A DNA stretch of 64,000 nt from Rhizosphaericola mali. GTDB taxonomy: Bacteria > Bacteroidota > Bacteroidia > Chitinophagales > Chitinophagaceae. Made by a program: the position numbers and the translations under genes. Within the stretch, counting starts at the first letter, position 1. Each line of letters starts with the position of its first letter. Location: positions 310,001-374,000 of the forward strand of contig NZ_CP044016.1 of NCBI RefSeq assembly GCF_004337365.2. Reading direction: 5' to 3'. Below are positions 24,203 through 34,061 of this stretch, one piece after another. Under the pieces are notes generated by a model. The model was not told the origin of the DNA and ran no database searches. It worked only from the letters and a program-made list of their open reading frames with translations.

Positions 24203-25504
24203 TTATAGATCCTTCATATTTAAAATAGGTCTTATGTAAGTTACATTATTGATTCGTTTTTTCAACCTTCCCGCTGGAGGACAAAATGTGTACATGCCAT
24301 TGTTCTGGTAAATGGTTATTCCTTTTTTCGATACCGCTGCAAAGACTTCCTCAAGTGTAGCATCTTGGCAGATAGCGGCGGAAATTTTGCGATCTTTGGG
24401 TAAACAACTTACACTTTCTATAGTGAAGCCGTACCACCTTTCCATTTCTAACAGAAAGGTTCTGATGGATACGTTGTTATAATGACGCACGGTCTTTGTC
24501 CAGTTAAGGGCGGTGGTTGTTTCTAAGGAACTATAGGTAAAAGAATCTTTTATTTTATTTTTTGCTCCATTTATATGGTAAACTTCCATCATATTTTTAC
24601 GCTGGGTCAAAGGTTTGCCTTTAGGCTCTTGCAATGTAGCGAGGGATACCTCTCCATTTAAACGAATGGCTTTTGAATAACCATACTCAGATCGTACCAT
24701 AAATTCTCCGCCATAGGTTAATATTTGGCTATTATAGTTTTCCAATGCGAGCATTTTAGCTCCATTATTTTCCGGGAACTTCACATATGCTTGTCCTTCC
24801 AACCTGCAATAAATAACAGCGCTATCTTTAGGATTAATTAGATAATGTAATTTAGATCCCCCATCTAATCTAATGTACAGACCACTCGGAAGGGAGATGA
24901 TCGCCTGCCTTTTTGGAGGGGTACTGATTGTAACAAAACTATTTTGGGGAAAATTAAAATAAACATTGGGGTGAATCGACAGTTTTAATATACCTGTCGG
25001 TTGCTGAGAGAATTCAAGATTGTTGAAACGAAAGACGCCTCCTAGAAATTTGTTGTCTATTCTTTTTTGAAATAAATTTTTCATTTCTACATCACAGGCA
25101 AAATATTTTTGGTCCAGGTCACGATCGGGGGCAAGAATAGAACAGTTTTCCCCAATAAATACTTCGGGCTCTTGTTGCTCCTTAAAATTATAATGAGAAA
25201 ATAAAACCAATAAAATAACAAATAATCCCATGCAGGCACAAGACAAAAGAACACGTATTTTTTTACGATAAGTCTTTTTTTGTCGTATTTGTCCTATAAG
25301 GTTTTCAATGTCTATATCTGAGGTCTTTGGCAATCCGTCATTTTCACTAAGATTCTGACTTTGCCATTTATCTAAGTGTTCTAAAATGGTATCGTCATCT
25401 TGTAGATGTCCTAACAAATCCAATTCACGCAATTCGGATGCCGTGATGGTTCTTTTTAGGAGCTTGTCAAAAAGTATTTCTTTTCTTTTTTCAATCCAAT
25501 GCAT
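24203..25504 (-). CDS. FecR-family anti-sigma factor
   Basis: 433 residues: a cytoplasmic N-terminal part that binds the sigma factor (1-85), one membrane helix near 86-105 (V-L-L-S-C-A-C-M-G-L-F-V-I-L-L-V), a periplasmic FecR domain with I-S-L-P-S-G-L-Y-I-R-L-D-G-G-S-K-L, and a C-terminal DUF4974 domain (F-L-L-E-M-E-R-W-Y-G-F ... A-T-L-E-E-V-F). It relays a signal from the TonB receptor to the ECF sigma factor encoded one base upstream. The 3' end has a truncated twin at 22724-23083. Confidence 0.9.
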   Translation of the reverse strand: MHWIEKRKEILFDKLLKRTITASELRELDLLGHLQDDDTILEHLDKWQSQNLSENDGLPKTSDIDIENLIGQIRQKKTYRKKIRVLLSCACMGLFVILLVLFSHYNFKEQQEPEVFIGENCSILAPDRDLDQKYFACDVEMKNLFQKRIDNKFLGGVFRFNNLEFSQQPTGILKLSIHPNVYFNFPQNSFVTISTPPKRQAIISLPSGLYIRLDGGSKLHYLINPKDSAVIYCRLEGQAYVKFPENNGAKMLALENYNSQILTYGGEFMVRSEYGYSKAIRLNGEVSLATLQEPKGKPLTQRKNMMEVYHINGAKNKIKDSFTYSSLETTTALNWTKTVRHYNNVSIRTFLLEMERWYGFTIESVSCLPKDRKISAAICQDATLEEVFAAVSKKGITIYQNNGMYTFCPPAGRLKKRINNVTYIRPILNMKDL

Positions 25505-25505
25505 A

Positions 25506-26090
25506 TTACAAGGAATTTACAATTTCAATAATGGTGATAAGTGATATTAGTCCCAATAACTGTTTTATTTTCATCGTAGCTCTAGAAGCTTCGTTTTTTA
25601 TGGTTTGTTTGGATAAATGAAGCATCGATGCAATCTCGTCATTTGAATACCCCTGTTCATACTTAAGTTTAAATATTTTCTTTTCTCCTGGAGGTAGTTG
25701 AGCGATAGCTTTTTCCAATTGCTCTTGATATTCTTTACTTAACAAAATATCGTCCGCACCTAAATCACTTCGTTTATGGTAGGCATTTATAATAGAAACG
25801 GTATGGTCATGTTTTTGTCTGAGTCGGTATAAAGCAATCTTATGTACCATCCCCAACATCAAGGCAATCGGTGTATTTTCATGAGCGAAATGCCCGCGTT
25901 TGTCCCATAACTTTTCCAGTAATTCAGATTTGATCGCATTAGACAAATAACTATCCAAATTATCGAATCGAAGTAGATATTGGTCAATGATTGGCTTAAG
26001 GCTATGATAAATAGACCTCAATGCATTTTCATCTCCTTTCGATAATTGTCGAAACAGTCGTCTCACTCTATATTTTTCATCCTCCTCCAT
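25506..26090 (-). CDS. ECF RNA polymerase sigma factor
   Basis: 194 residues with sigma-70 region 2 in the first 90 residues and region 4 at about 130-178 (L-P-P-G-E-K-K-I-F-K-L-K-Y-E-Q-G-Y-S-N-D-E-I-A, then L-S-K-Q-T-I-K-N). First gene of the sigma-fecR pair, and the only ECF gene near the SusC/SusD locus it likely controls. Confidence 0.9.
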   Translation of the reverse strand: MEEDEKYRVRRLFRQLSKGDENALRSIYHSLKPIIDQYLLRFDNLDSYLSNAIKSELLEKLWDKRGHFAHENTPIALMLGMVHKIALYRLRQKHDHTVSIINAYHKRSDLGADDILLSKEYQEQLEKAIAQLPPGEKKIFKLKYEQGYSNDEIASMLHLSKQTIKNEASRATMKIKQLLGLISLITIIEIVNSL

Positions 26091-26443
26091 TTTCTCCTAC
26101 GCTTGTTTGGTCAAAAAATAGTGTTTTGAAAACACTGTGTAATAAAGGCAGTTACATATAGTCAAAATAAAAATTTAAAAAAAATTAGATTTTGACTGGT
26201 ACGAAGGGCCTTTTTCTGCAATATATATATGAAAGACTGTAATTAATCTGGAAAGGGAACTGAATTTAAAGTTACAAAAAATGAACAGGTAAACGATCCT
26301 TAAAATATTATTTTATTGACCTAGATCATAGATGGGTAAAGACTTCGGTGAATATTGTCGAAAAGGGTGAACTATTGTTAAACGTCAAATAATAATTAAA
26401 AGTAAGCAGCACAATCAAGTGTCAAAATATAAAAAATAGAATT
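26091..26443. promoter_or_regulatory. Divergent intergenic region with a palindrome
   Basis: These 353 bases separate the sigma gene (minus) from the MauE-like gene (plus). The palindrome AGTGTTTT-G-AAAACACT at 26120-26136, 30 bases upstream of the sigma start, is a plausible operator. No other clear promoter element could be assigned. Confidence 0.45.
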
Positions 26444-26908
26444 ATGAAAAAAGAAATTATACTATACATTATTCGAGTATTACTACTGATCTTATTTCTG
26501 TATGCAGGTGTAGAAAAAGTATTTCGTATGGATAGTTTTTATAGGGATATGTCCAACCAGCCTATAGTCAAAAGTTTAGTTCCAATAGTGACTTATATGA
26601 TACCACTAGGAGAAATTATTGCAGCAGGGTTACTTGTTTTTGATAGAACAAAAAAAGCGGGACTATATATCAGTTGTTTATTGATGTCGGTATTTATGGG
26701 ATATGTAGCACTTATAGTGGCAGGAAAATTTCCCAGAAAACCTTGTAGTTGTGGAGAGCTCATTAGTAAGCTCAGTTGGACAGAACATTTATTATTTAAT
26801 CTATTTTTTTGGTTGCTAGCAATCGTAGGTATTTATCTAACCATGGCCGTGGGTAAGCATAAAGACAAACCAACAGAAGGGGAAATGGTCCGGATTTCCC
26901 GAGTCTGA
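26444..26908 (+). CDS. MauE/DoxX-type redox-associated membrane protein
   Basis: 154 residues with four membrane helices: R-V-L-L-L-I-L-F-L-Y-A-G, T-Y-M-I-P-L-G-E-I-I-A-A-G, L-L-M-S-V-F-M-G-Y-V-A, and N-L-F-F-W-L-L-A-I. The conserved K-P-C-S-C-G Cys pair before the last helix is the mark of the MauE branch, linked to disulfide chemistry in the periplasm. It is encoded with a Cys-containing peptide and opposite a TlpA protein, which fits a redox role. Confidence 0.78.
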   Translation: MKKEIILYIIRVLLLILFLYAGVEKVFRMDSFYRDMSNQPIVKSLVPIVTYMIPLGEIIAAGLLVFDRTKKAGLYISCLLMSVFMGYVALIVAGKFPRKPCSCGELISKLSWTEHLLFNLFFWLLAIVGIYLTMAVGKHKDKPTEGEMVRISRV

Positions 26909-27000
26909 TTTAATGGCGGATAGGTAGGCTAAAAATCGAGTCTACGATCTGATGGCTGACCGGAAGGGATTTATTATTTCATATTTAAAAAAATAAGCGT

Positions 27001-27294
27001 ATGCTTACAATCAGCAAAAACAGCAAAGCCCGCAGCGTCATCATGGCCGCAGCAGCAGTTCTTGCCATCGGCGGAGCCATGGCAAAGAATATTCAAACTA
27101 CCAAGTATAGATACAATGGTAGCACGCCACAATCGGCAGGAAGTACAATTAGCCAGAACGCCTCTGACTATAGCGTTATTAATTCTGGAACATCCTATGG
27201 TTGTGATGAGGATGATTCTAAAATATGTTCCTATAGTAGAAATGCATCTGGACAATTTGTACAAGATGAATTAGGCGTCTACAATGCGGATTAA
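27001..27294 (+). CDS. Small exported DUF6520-like peptide precursor
   Basis: 97 residues: a basic start, a signal-like hydrophobic stretch (I-M-A-A-A-A-V-L-A-I-G-G-A-M-A) and a mature part of about 68 residues with just two Cys (Y-G-C-D-E ... K-I-C-S-Y). It resembles the DUF6520 proteins of Bacteroidota. The two Cys could form one disulfide, handled by MauE and TlpA encoded nearby. Confidence 0.75.
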   Translation: MLTISKNSKARSVIMAAAAVLAIGGAMAKNIQTTKYRYNGSTPQSAGSTISQNASDYSVINSGTSYGCDEDDSKICSYSRNASGQFVQDELGVYNAD

Positions 27295-27317
27295 TTTTTG
27301 TGACGTCTATTTAAACG

Positions 27318-27352
27318 GAAGGGTGGTCTTTGATATCAAGATCACCCTTTTG
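27318..27352. terminator. Bidirectional terminator between the peptide gene and susD
   Basis: Twelve-base arms AAGGGTGGTCTT / AAGATCACCCTT (27319-27330 / 27338-27349) with one G-T pair, and T-rich tails, between two converging genes. Confidence 0.7.
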
Positions 27353-27400
27353 TATTTACTGCCATTTGAACTATTATGTAAGAGTACGCTATTGATTATT

Positions 27401-28825
27401 TTATTCTCTTTTATTTTGTTCCATACCTGATAATTGAATGACGTAATCTGGAATTGGAAAAATGTATTTTGAACTATTGGGTTCAAGTATTAATATATTC
27501 CCATTAAGATTTCTTGATAAAATAATATTCGCGCCTTCTTTATTTAATCGTCTAAGATCTGACCATCTAATATTTCTTAAGACAAGTTCTTTTCTTCTTT
27601 CTTGTAATATTCTATTTAATAGTTCTGTGTTATTTAATGTATCATACTTAGGGAAAATATAGTTCGCATAACGAAATTTAAGCAATTCGTTAAGATCATT
27701 TAAGGCATCGTTTCTTTGATTATTTCTGATTTCGCATTCGGCTTTAATTATTAGAATTTCATCGGTCGCCAGCCCAGTAAATTTATAAATAGATGAATAA
27801 GATGCGCCTAGATAATTTCCTTTCACATTAATGGTCTTTCCATTCGTATTCACCTTGAAAAAAAATGTTTTTCGAAGATCGTTGTTATCATACATCTTAT
27901 ATAAAGTGGTATCAATACTATATCCTGTTGCAGAAGATAAGCTCGAGGAGGAAACAGGGTAATTAGAAATACTAATTCCTACCCATGACACTTCAGGGTT
28001 TAAAGTGGGAAATGCAGAATTAGCGGTCTTGTTTAAATTATTATAATCTAGAAGCGTATTATATAAAACGTAGGAACTATTTGCATTTTTCAATGCTGCA
28101 CTATAGTCTCTCATTGATAAATATACTCTTGCGAGCATAGCATATGTTGCGGCTTTTGATCCTCTATTTTTTAATGTGGATGAAGGTTGTTCAGGCAATA
28201 AAGTAAGTGCCTCTTGTAAGTCATTGATTACTTGTTGATAAGAGACCAATACATTTGATCGATTCATTTTTTCATTAATGTCTGCATTTAATTTCAAGGG
28301 AATACCTAAGTCAGAGGCAGCAGTGCTACTGTCAAATGCTGGTGCAAAAATTTGTAATAAATTAAAAAAATTAAATGCTCGAATGAGTAATGCATCGCCT
28401 TTAATACTATTAAATTCAGATTGGTTTTGCGCTGTAAGTTCCATTTTGTTTAATGCATTAAGAACGACATTGCAGTAAAATATTTCTTGGTACGGATATT
28501 CCCAATCAGAGGCATTTGTAGCACCTTCCCATATATCCGTTTGCCAAGAATATGCATTGCGGTAATAGGGTCTAACAAGTGCTTGATAACTAGAATAATC
28601 AAGAAAATAATCATCTGCGGATGTTTCTGCTATCATAGGACTATAATTCATATGATAGCTTAATGTAATATTGTCAAGTATTGCCCTCAAGTCAGATAAA
28701 TTTGAAGGGGTGGAGATATCGGAAGATGGTTTTGTATCTAGAAATTCTGTTTTATTGCATGCAAAGCTTGCCAAAGTCATCACAAAAAGTATAGTGCATA
28801 AATAAATATTGCTTATTAATTTCAT
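27401..28825 (-). CDS. SusD/RagB-family outer-membrane lipoprotein
   Basis: 474 residues, lipoprotein signal with lipobox L-A-S-F-A-C-N, then F-L-D-T-K-P and the SusD TPR-like repeats; L-I-R-A-F-N-F-F-N-L-L and E-R-R-K-E-L-V-L-R-N-I-R-W-S-D-L-R-R-L-N are family signatures. It forms the lid of the SusC transporter and binds the substrate. The gene follows susC by 17 bases in one operon. Confidence 0.92.
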   Translation of the reverse strand: MKLISNIYLCTILFVMTLASFACNKTEFLDTKPSSDISTPSNLSDLRAILDNITLSYHMNYSPMIAETSADDYFLDYSSYQALVRPYYRNAYSWQTDIWEGATNASDWEYPYQEIFYCNVVLNALNKMELTAQNQSEFNSIKGDALLIRAFNFFNLLQIFAPAFDSSTAASDLGIPLKLNADINEKMNRSNVLVSYQQVINDLQEALTLLPEQPSSTLKNRGSKAATYAMLARVYLSMRDYSAALKNANSSYVLYNTLLDYNNLNKTANSAFPTLNPEVSWVGISISNYPVSSSSLSSATGYSIDTTLYKMYDNNDLRKTFFFKVNTNGKTINVKGNYLGASYSSIYKFTGLATDEILIIKAECEIRNNQRNDALNDLNELLKFRYANYIFPKYDTLNNTELLNRILQERRKELVLRNIRWSDLRRLNKEGANIILSRNLNGNILILEPNSSKYIFPIPDYVIQLSGMEQNKRE

Positions 28826-28842
28826 TTTTGAATAGTTATAGT

Positions 28843-31800
28843 TTAAAAATCAATTTTAACCCCAACTGTTAACATAAATGGATTGGGATAAGTATATCCG
28901 CTTGCAGCTGGAATAACATCTGGATCGATTCCATACTTATTGGCTCTCCAAAGTATAGCTATGTTACTTGCATAAATATAGAGTTGGGTATTTTTAATAA
29001 ATGAAGACACCGTGTTTAACTGATAATCTAGACGAATATCTTGCAACCGAATATGATCGCCTTTAGCAATAACCGCATCAGATCTTTGATAAATAAAGTC
29101 TCTATTGGCATTTGCTGGATAAATCATTGCGGGAATGTCTGTTTTTAACTCATCTCCTGGATTTTGCCATCGATGTTCGAATATTTCATTTGGAGAAAAA
29201 TAATTTCCTGTGAATAAATTAGCGTAGTTTATGGAAGGTCTTTGGAAATAATATCCGAATTTATAGGTTACATTGAAAGATAAAGCATATCTACGATAGG
29301 TAAAGGAATTTCTAAAACTTCCAAAAATTGCAGGAGTAGCCCGTCCAATATAGTGAAGATTCTTAAGGTTGGTAGAATTTAGAACACTGGTATAGCCAAT
29401 ATCTGTACCTTCTGTTATGTTGCCATCCAGCCATACCCTTGGATTCCCCTCTTTGTTTAAACCTGCCCAAGAAAGTGCAAATACACTATATAAAGGATAG
29501 CCCTGCATAGGAGAAATGCTATTGGTAAAAAAATTAGATATTGAACCAGTAGGCATTAGATAATGGGACACTTTATCATTTACATAACTGAACAGAAAAT
29601 TCGTGTTCCATAGAAAGATACCATTCAAATTATGACTTTCAAGATTAATATCTATCCCTTTTCCTCTCATATCAGCAACATTTCCCTTAAAACTGCTCAT
29701 TCCAGAAGTGGGATCCATAGGACTATAACCTATTAAATCTTTACCGTTTTTTAGATAATATTCTATCGAACCTTGAATCCTATTTTGGATTGTTGCAAAG
29801 TCAATTCCGAAATTTATCGTTCTTGTTTTTTCCCATCGCAACTGATCGTTTGGTGGATTGACAATATACATGGTTTTAGAACCGTAGACATTATTCGTAT
29901 ATGGACTAATAGTTACAAGTGAAGAAAGCGTATTGTCAACATTACCATTGTATCCATAAGTAGTTCTTAATCTTAGATAAGGAAGTTCCTCTAAGTTATA
30001 AAACCCCTCTTTATTAATATTCCAAGCCAATCCTGTTGACCATAATGGAACTCCTTTTTGATTACTTTTAACACCAAAAATGTTGGACTCATCTTTCCTA
30101 ATACTTCCCGTAAATGTATATTTCTGTTTAAACGAATATGAGGCATTGGAAAAATAAGACAGAAAATGTGCTGTGGAACTATAGTTGGAAATGCCATCCC
30201 AAATCATCTCTGTACCCCAATCATTATAGTATACGGGAAACGTATTGTAAAAATCCATATTGGAATGGGTTAGAGTGGCATCATCATATCCATAAAGCCG
30301 ATAACCTTGACTAGCGTTTTTTGCCGACCTGATTTCCATTCCCCCTAAAAAAGAGACATGGTGTTTTAAATTCCATGTTGTATGATAATCTATCACCCCT
30401 CTCAAATTGTGCGACCAATATTGTTTATTTGAAAAATCAACGATACTACCTAATGGAATTGGACGGATAATATTACTTGAAGAAAGATTTACCTGAGAGA
30501 GCTCATTGATTAAATTACGTGTATAAAAAGTATTTTGTGAATATATATCCTGCTGCTTGGAAATTCCTTTATTGTATTGATATAGTACACTTATAGACAA
30601 TCCTGTTAATATCTTGTAAGAACCGCTTACATTGATTCTATAATCAGTTAGTTGAGAAGTATTATCTGCATTGTGTAGTTCGTCTAAAGGACGATATTGC
30701 CAATCGAGTAGATTTCCACTTCCAGCTGTATCTGTATAGGATTGCCGATAATAGATGGGAACGGATAATGCGTTTCCTTGTTGATCGGCTATCTGTTCAT
30801 ATGGATACGAGGAGGATAATCCATAATTGTTGTTTGTTGTATTTGCATGGGTAAATACAATGCCCATTTTTAGCTCTAGTCTCTGTTTGAAGATACGAAA
30901 AGTGTTTTGTGCATTTAATGTTACCCGATCATTTTTATTTCCTTTTAAGGAAAAAAGGGATTTATCATAGCCTCCAGATAAATAATATTGTTGGTTGTTT
31001 GAACCGCCACTTACACTTAGAGCGTATTGTTGAGACGCGCTACCTCTATAAAAATATTTCTGTAGATCTTTTCGAATGTCATAATGGCCTAATACGAGCA
31101 AGCTGTCTTCTAATTGCGAAGCTGTTATTTGGCCATTTTTCATGCTGTTCAATAATTCTACCGCAGGAAGAATACTTTGGTATTTAGTGGATAAAGTGTA
31201 ATCGTAATATCCTTGATCGAATAAATATTTTTCGACTTGTATAAAATTTTGGGAATTTAATATGGGGGTATAGTATAAATTAGGTTTTCTACTAAAGCCC
31301 ACATTCCCATTGAAAGAAATAGAGGGCGGTCGGTTATATTTACCTTTTTTTGTAGTAATGACGATTACTCCGTTACCTGAATAAGCGCCCCATATAGATG
31401 CAGCTGCTGCGTCTTTAAGGATGGTTATATTTTCAACATCATTAGGATTGATGGTACTAATATCCCCATTGTAGGGGAAATTATCTACAATTATCAGCGG
31501 TTCTGCATTTGCAAAGATTGTACTTCTGGTACGTATCGAAATGTTGGATTGATTATTTTGGGCGCCAGCATATACATTTTTATTGAAAATTAATCCACTG
31601 GTAACTCCATCTAATCTTTCCAATATATTGGCACCTGTACTGCGATTCAATAGTGCGCTATCCATCACAACAAAGCTACCAGTAGCTCTTTGTCTTGAAA
31701 TTTGTTGATAGCCAGTGGAAACAATGACTTCGTTGAAATCTGGAGCGTCTTTATCTAATTTAACTGTAATAAATCGTATTGAATCTAAGGAAACGGGTAT

Positions 31801-32055
31801 TTGCTTTTTTTTATAGCCAGGCAAGTAAACTGTAAGCGTATCTGGTTGACTTATCGTACATGTAAAATTGCCATTTTTATGCTCAATCTGTACATCCTTT
31901 TTACTTTTTAAATACAATTTTAGCTTTTCTTTCTTAGAATTCTCGGGTATGAAAACTCGCCCACTCACAGTAACCTGCTTTGATACTTGTCCGTAGCTGT
32001 CTGCAAAGGAGTACGACCATATAAGAAATAGTAATAATATAGATTTATAGTTCAT
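28843..32055 (-). CDS. SusC/RagA-family TonB-dependent outer-membrane transporter
   Basis: 1070 residues. Signal peptide, a short carboxypeptidase-like N-terminal domain (V-S-G-R-V-F), E-V-I-V-S-T-G-Y TonB-box region near 109-118, plug domain (G-V-T-S-G-L, I-L-K-D-A-A-A-A-S-I-W-G-A) and a C-terminal barrel ending in V-G-V-K-I-D-F. It imports a large substrate with SusD. No glycoside hydrolase lies beside it; the partner genes are redox and peptide genes, which suggests a peptide- or Cys-containing substrate rather than a glycan. Confidence 0.92.
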   Translation of the reverse strand: MNYKSILLLFLIWSYSFADSYGQVSKQVTVSGRVFIPENSKKEKLKLYLKSKKDVQIEHKNGNFTCTISQPDTLTVYLPGYKKKQIPVSLDSIRFITVKLDKDAPDFNEVIVSTGYQQISRQRATGSFVVMDSALLNRSTGANILERLDGVTSGLIFNKNVYAGAQNNQSNISIRTRSTIFANAEPLIIVDNFPYNGDISTINPNDVENITILKDAAAASIWGAYSGNGVIVITTKKGKYNRPPSISFNGNVGFSRKPNLYYTPILNSQNFIQVEKYLFDQGYYDYTLSTKYQSILPAVELLNSMKNGQITASQLEDSLLVLGHYDIRKDLQKYFYRGSASQQYALSVSGGSNNQQYYLSGGYDKSLFSLKGNKNDRVTLNAQNTFRIFKQRLELKMGIVFTHANTTNNNYGLSSSYPYEQIADQQGNALSVPIYYRQSYTDTAGSGNLLDWQYRPLDELHNADNTSQLTDYRINVSGSYKILTGLSISVLYQYNKGISKQQDIYSQNTFYTRNLINELSQVNLSSSNIIRPIPLGSIVDFSNKQYWSHNLRGVIDYHTTWNLKHHVSFLGGMEIRSAKNASQGYRLYGYDDATLTHSNMDFYNTFPVYYNDWGTEMIWDGISNYSSTAHFLSYFSNASYSFKQKYTFTGSIRKDESNIFGVKSNQKGVPLWSTGLAWNINKEGFYNLEELPYLRLRTTYGYNGNVDNTLSSLVTISPYTNNVYGSKTMYIVNPPNDQLRWEKTRTINFGIDFATIQNRIQGSIEYYLKNGKDLIGYSPMDPTSGMSSFKGNVADMRGKGIDINLESHNLNGIFLWNTNFLFSYVNDKVSHYLMPTGSISNFFTNSISPMQGYPLYSVFALSWAGLNKEGNPRVWLDGNITEGTDIGYTSVLNSTNLKNLHYIGRATPAIFGSFRNSFTYRRYALSFNVTYKFGYYFQRPSINYANLFTGNYFSPNEIFEHRWQNPGDELKTDIPAMIYPANANRDFIYQRSDAVIAKGDHIRLQDIRLDYQLNTVSSFIKNTQLYIYASNIAILWRANKYGIDPDVIPAASGYTYPNPFMLTVGVKIDF

Positions 32056-32074
32056 CTAGTTAATTTTTTTCGGG

Positions 32075-33346
32075 TTAATTATGGACATTATGCAGAGGCG
32101 TATCTCGTATGATCAGCATATTGATTTTACGATATTGTTTTTGCAAATGGATATTGTTACTATTAAATGCAGTTCGGATAGCATGTATATTTTTGATATC
32201 AGATCTGTTTATCTGAAAATCCAATATTCTATTACTGTTCGTTTCATCTATTAATACAGGACTATCCAAAACGGCTAATTGGTGGATGATTTGACTGCCA
32301 GTTCCATGATAAGAAATGAATTCTGTTCTAGAAGTGTTTTTTGGGCTGTAATGCTCATTGCCACTATTATGGCTTTTCTTTAATACCCAACATGGTACTA
32401 ATTTTTGTTCCCAAATTACAGATAAACCCAAAAAATGAGTAAGGTCAGATTGCATCAGTTGCTTGCGAGAGAAATTTTTAGCAGGATTGATTATTGTTTG
32501 TTCATAGCAGAAAGTATGTAAGTTGCGCCACTGTCTTGAATAAGAGGGGCTATAGATGGCAGTGGGGTTTGAACATTCTAGGGAAACTCTATTTTCGAGA
32601 TCACATCCAAAAGCAAGTCTTAATAATAATATGGGTGATAAGTTAATATAATAGTACCTACTTTTTCTCGTGGAGCTATCGTACTGACGCCCAAATGCGG
32701 CGCCCGCACCTGAGATATGTTTTGTAAATAAAGAGCTATACTTTAGATTATTTAATACTTCTGGATTTTCTAATAAAGCTTTGTTCTTATCAAAATCTAA
32801 AAGGTCTTTTTTTATCTGCAACACAGGCTTTGAGCCGTTAAGTAGAGTTCGTATATTTTTATAGCTGACTTCATCTGCTCCAGTGGTAGAAACTAAAATA
32901 CGGTCTGGACTTATCCATATTTCATGGGGAACCATTTTGTGAGGAAATAATTGATTGATGTATTCTTTGGGATCCTTGGCTAAAACAAAAGGTAGTATTA
33001 AATTCTTTTCTTTCCATCGGTTTTGGATCGTCTTGTGGACAATATCTAAGTTTTCATCGTGACACAGAACGATTACCTGTATTTTATCTTTAAATACTTT
33101 TTGTAAACTATCGAGTTTGGGAATCCCCGGCTGGCATCCACCACACCATGTTCCATAGAAGTCTAATATGACTAATTTACCCTGAAAATCATGTAAATGA
33201 ATTACGGAATCTTTGTAATTAATAACGTTAGGCAACTCGAAATCTGGAACCGTGTCACCAATAGTTAGTGGCTTTATTTCCTGCCCACTTACGGAATGTA
33301 TGGGCAAAAGCATCCCCATTACGATTAGGATCGTTTTTAAATTCAT
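32075..33346 (-). CDS. TlpA-family thiol-disulfide protein
   Basis: 423 residues with a signal peptide (M-G-M-L-L-P-I-H-S-V-S-G). Thioredoxin-like domain at about 27-170 with Y-G-T-W-C-G-G-C (both active Cys) and D-F-E-L-P opening. The remaining 250 residues form a C-terminal domain without known family. First gene of the tlpA-susC-susD operon (19 bases before susC). Likely a periplasmic disulfide reductase or isomerase for the imported substrate. Confidence 0.85.
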   Translation of the reverse strand: MNLKTILIVMGMLLPIHSVSGQEIKPLTIGDTVPDFELPNVINYKDSVIHLHDFQGKLVILDFYGTWCGGCQPGIPKLDSLQKVFKDKIQVIVLCHDENLDIVHKTIQNRWKEKNLILPFVLAKDPKEYINQLFPHKMVPHEIWISPDRILVSTTGADEVSYKNIRTLLNGSKPVLQIKKDLLDFDKNKALLENPEVLNNLKYSSLFTKHISGAGAAFGRQYDSSTRKSRYYYINLSPILLLRLAFGCDLENRVSLECSNPTAIYSPSYSRQWRNLHTFCYEQTIINPAKNFSRKQLMQSDLTHFLGLSVIWEQKLVPCWVLKKSHNSGNEHYSPKNTSRTEFISYHGTGSQIIHQLAVLDSPVLIDETNSNRILDFQINRSDIKNIHAIRTAFNSNNIHLQKQYRKINMLIIRDTPLHNVHN

Positions 33347-34061
33347 TTGAAATTGAATTAGTTAGTTATAAAATGTTGTGCAATATGAGCGCTAACAAAA
33401 TGATTTATTTCACACTAGGAAAAACATTTTGGAATTGTGTAAATAAATGTAAACAAGCAGTTATCCTCAACTAAAGGAATGCATATAGTATAGTTGGATA
33501 AGCCTATAACTTAACATTGTTGAAAAGTAAAGACTCAAAAAGTAATGCGTTAAACTATTTATTTAAATAGTAGGAGAACGCTATAGGAAAATTATTATTA
33601 GCTTGGGTTGCGTGGTTTGCACGCATATTGTTGATTGGCCTTGGCTATCTGCCAATGCATTTGTTGTTTTTGATTTCTTTGTACGCTCCTTTTTTTTGGA
33701 GATTGTGTAGTTATTCTTCTCATTGTTCTTAATTGACTAGTTAAGAAAGACGAGTCTAGGTTAAGAAAAAGAGGTAAGACTCCATTTTCCCCGTTGCAAT
33801 TAAAAGTTTCTGAGGCCTTATACGCACGGTTAACAATGGAGCTCACCTCCGCTTCAAAAGTACTCAAAAGTTGAATACTTTAAGAAGATTTGTGAGCTTT
33901 CCCACTGTCTTGTGCGTTGCCTCAGAATTTTGCAACAAGACTCTTTATGTAATTTAAAGTTAGAATTATATCAAAATGTAAATATTTTCAGTTCAAATAT
34001 ACGATTTGTTTTATTACGAAAATAGACTAATTAAAATTATTTTTTGTATTCATTTTGAAAT
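33347..34061. other. Long intergenic stretch without a supported gene
   Basis: 715 bases upstream of the tlpA-susCD operon and of the XRE gene, AT-rich. A minus-strand open frame at 33598-33867 has a TTG start and low-complexity basic tail, which I do not accept as a gene. The operon promoter and a sigma-dependent control site should lie in the first 150 bases, but I cannot mark them. Confidence 0.4.

Noticed and set aside
33598-33867. Minus-strand frame of 89 residues
   Set aside because: TTG start, low-complexity basic tail, no homology I can name; weaker than the background of chance frames in this AT-rich region.
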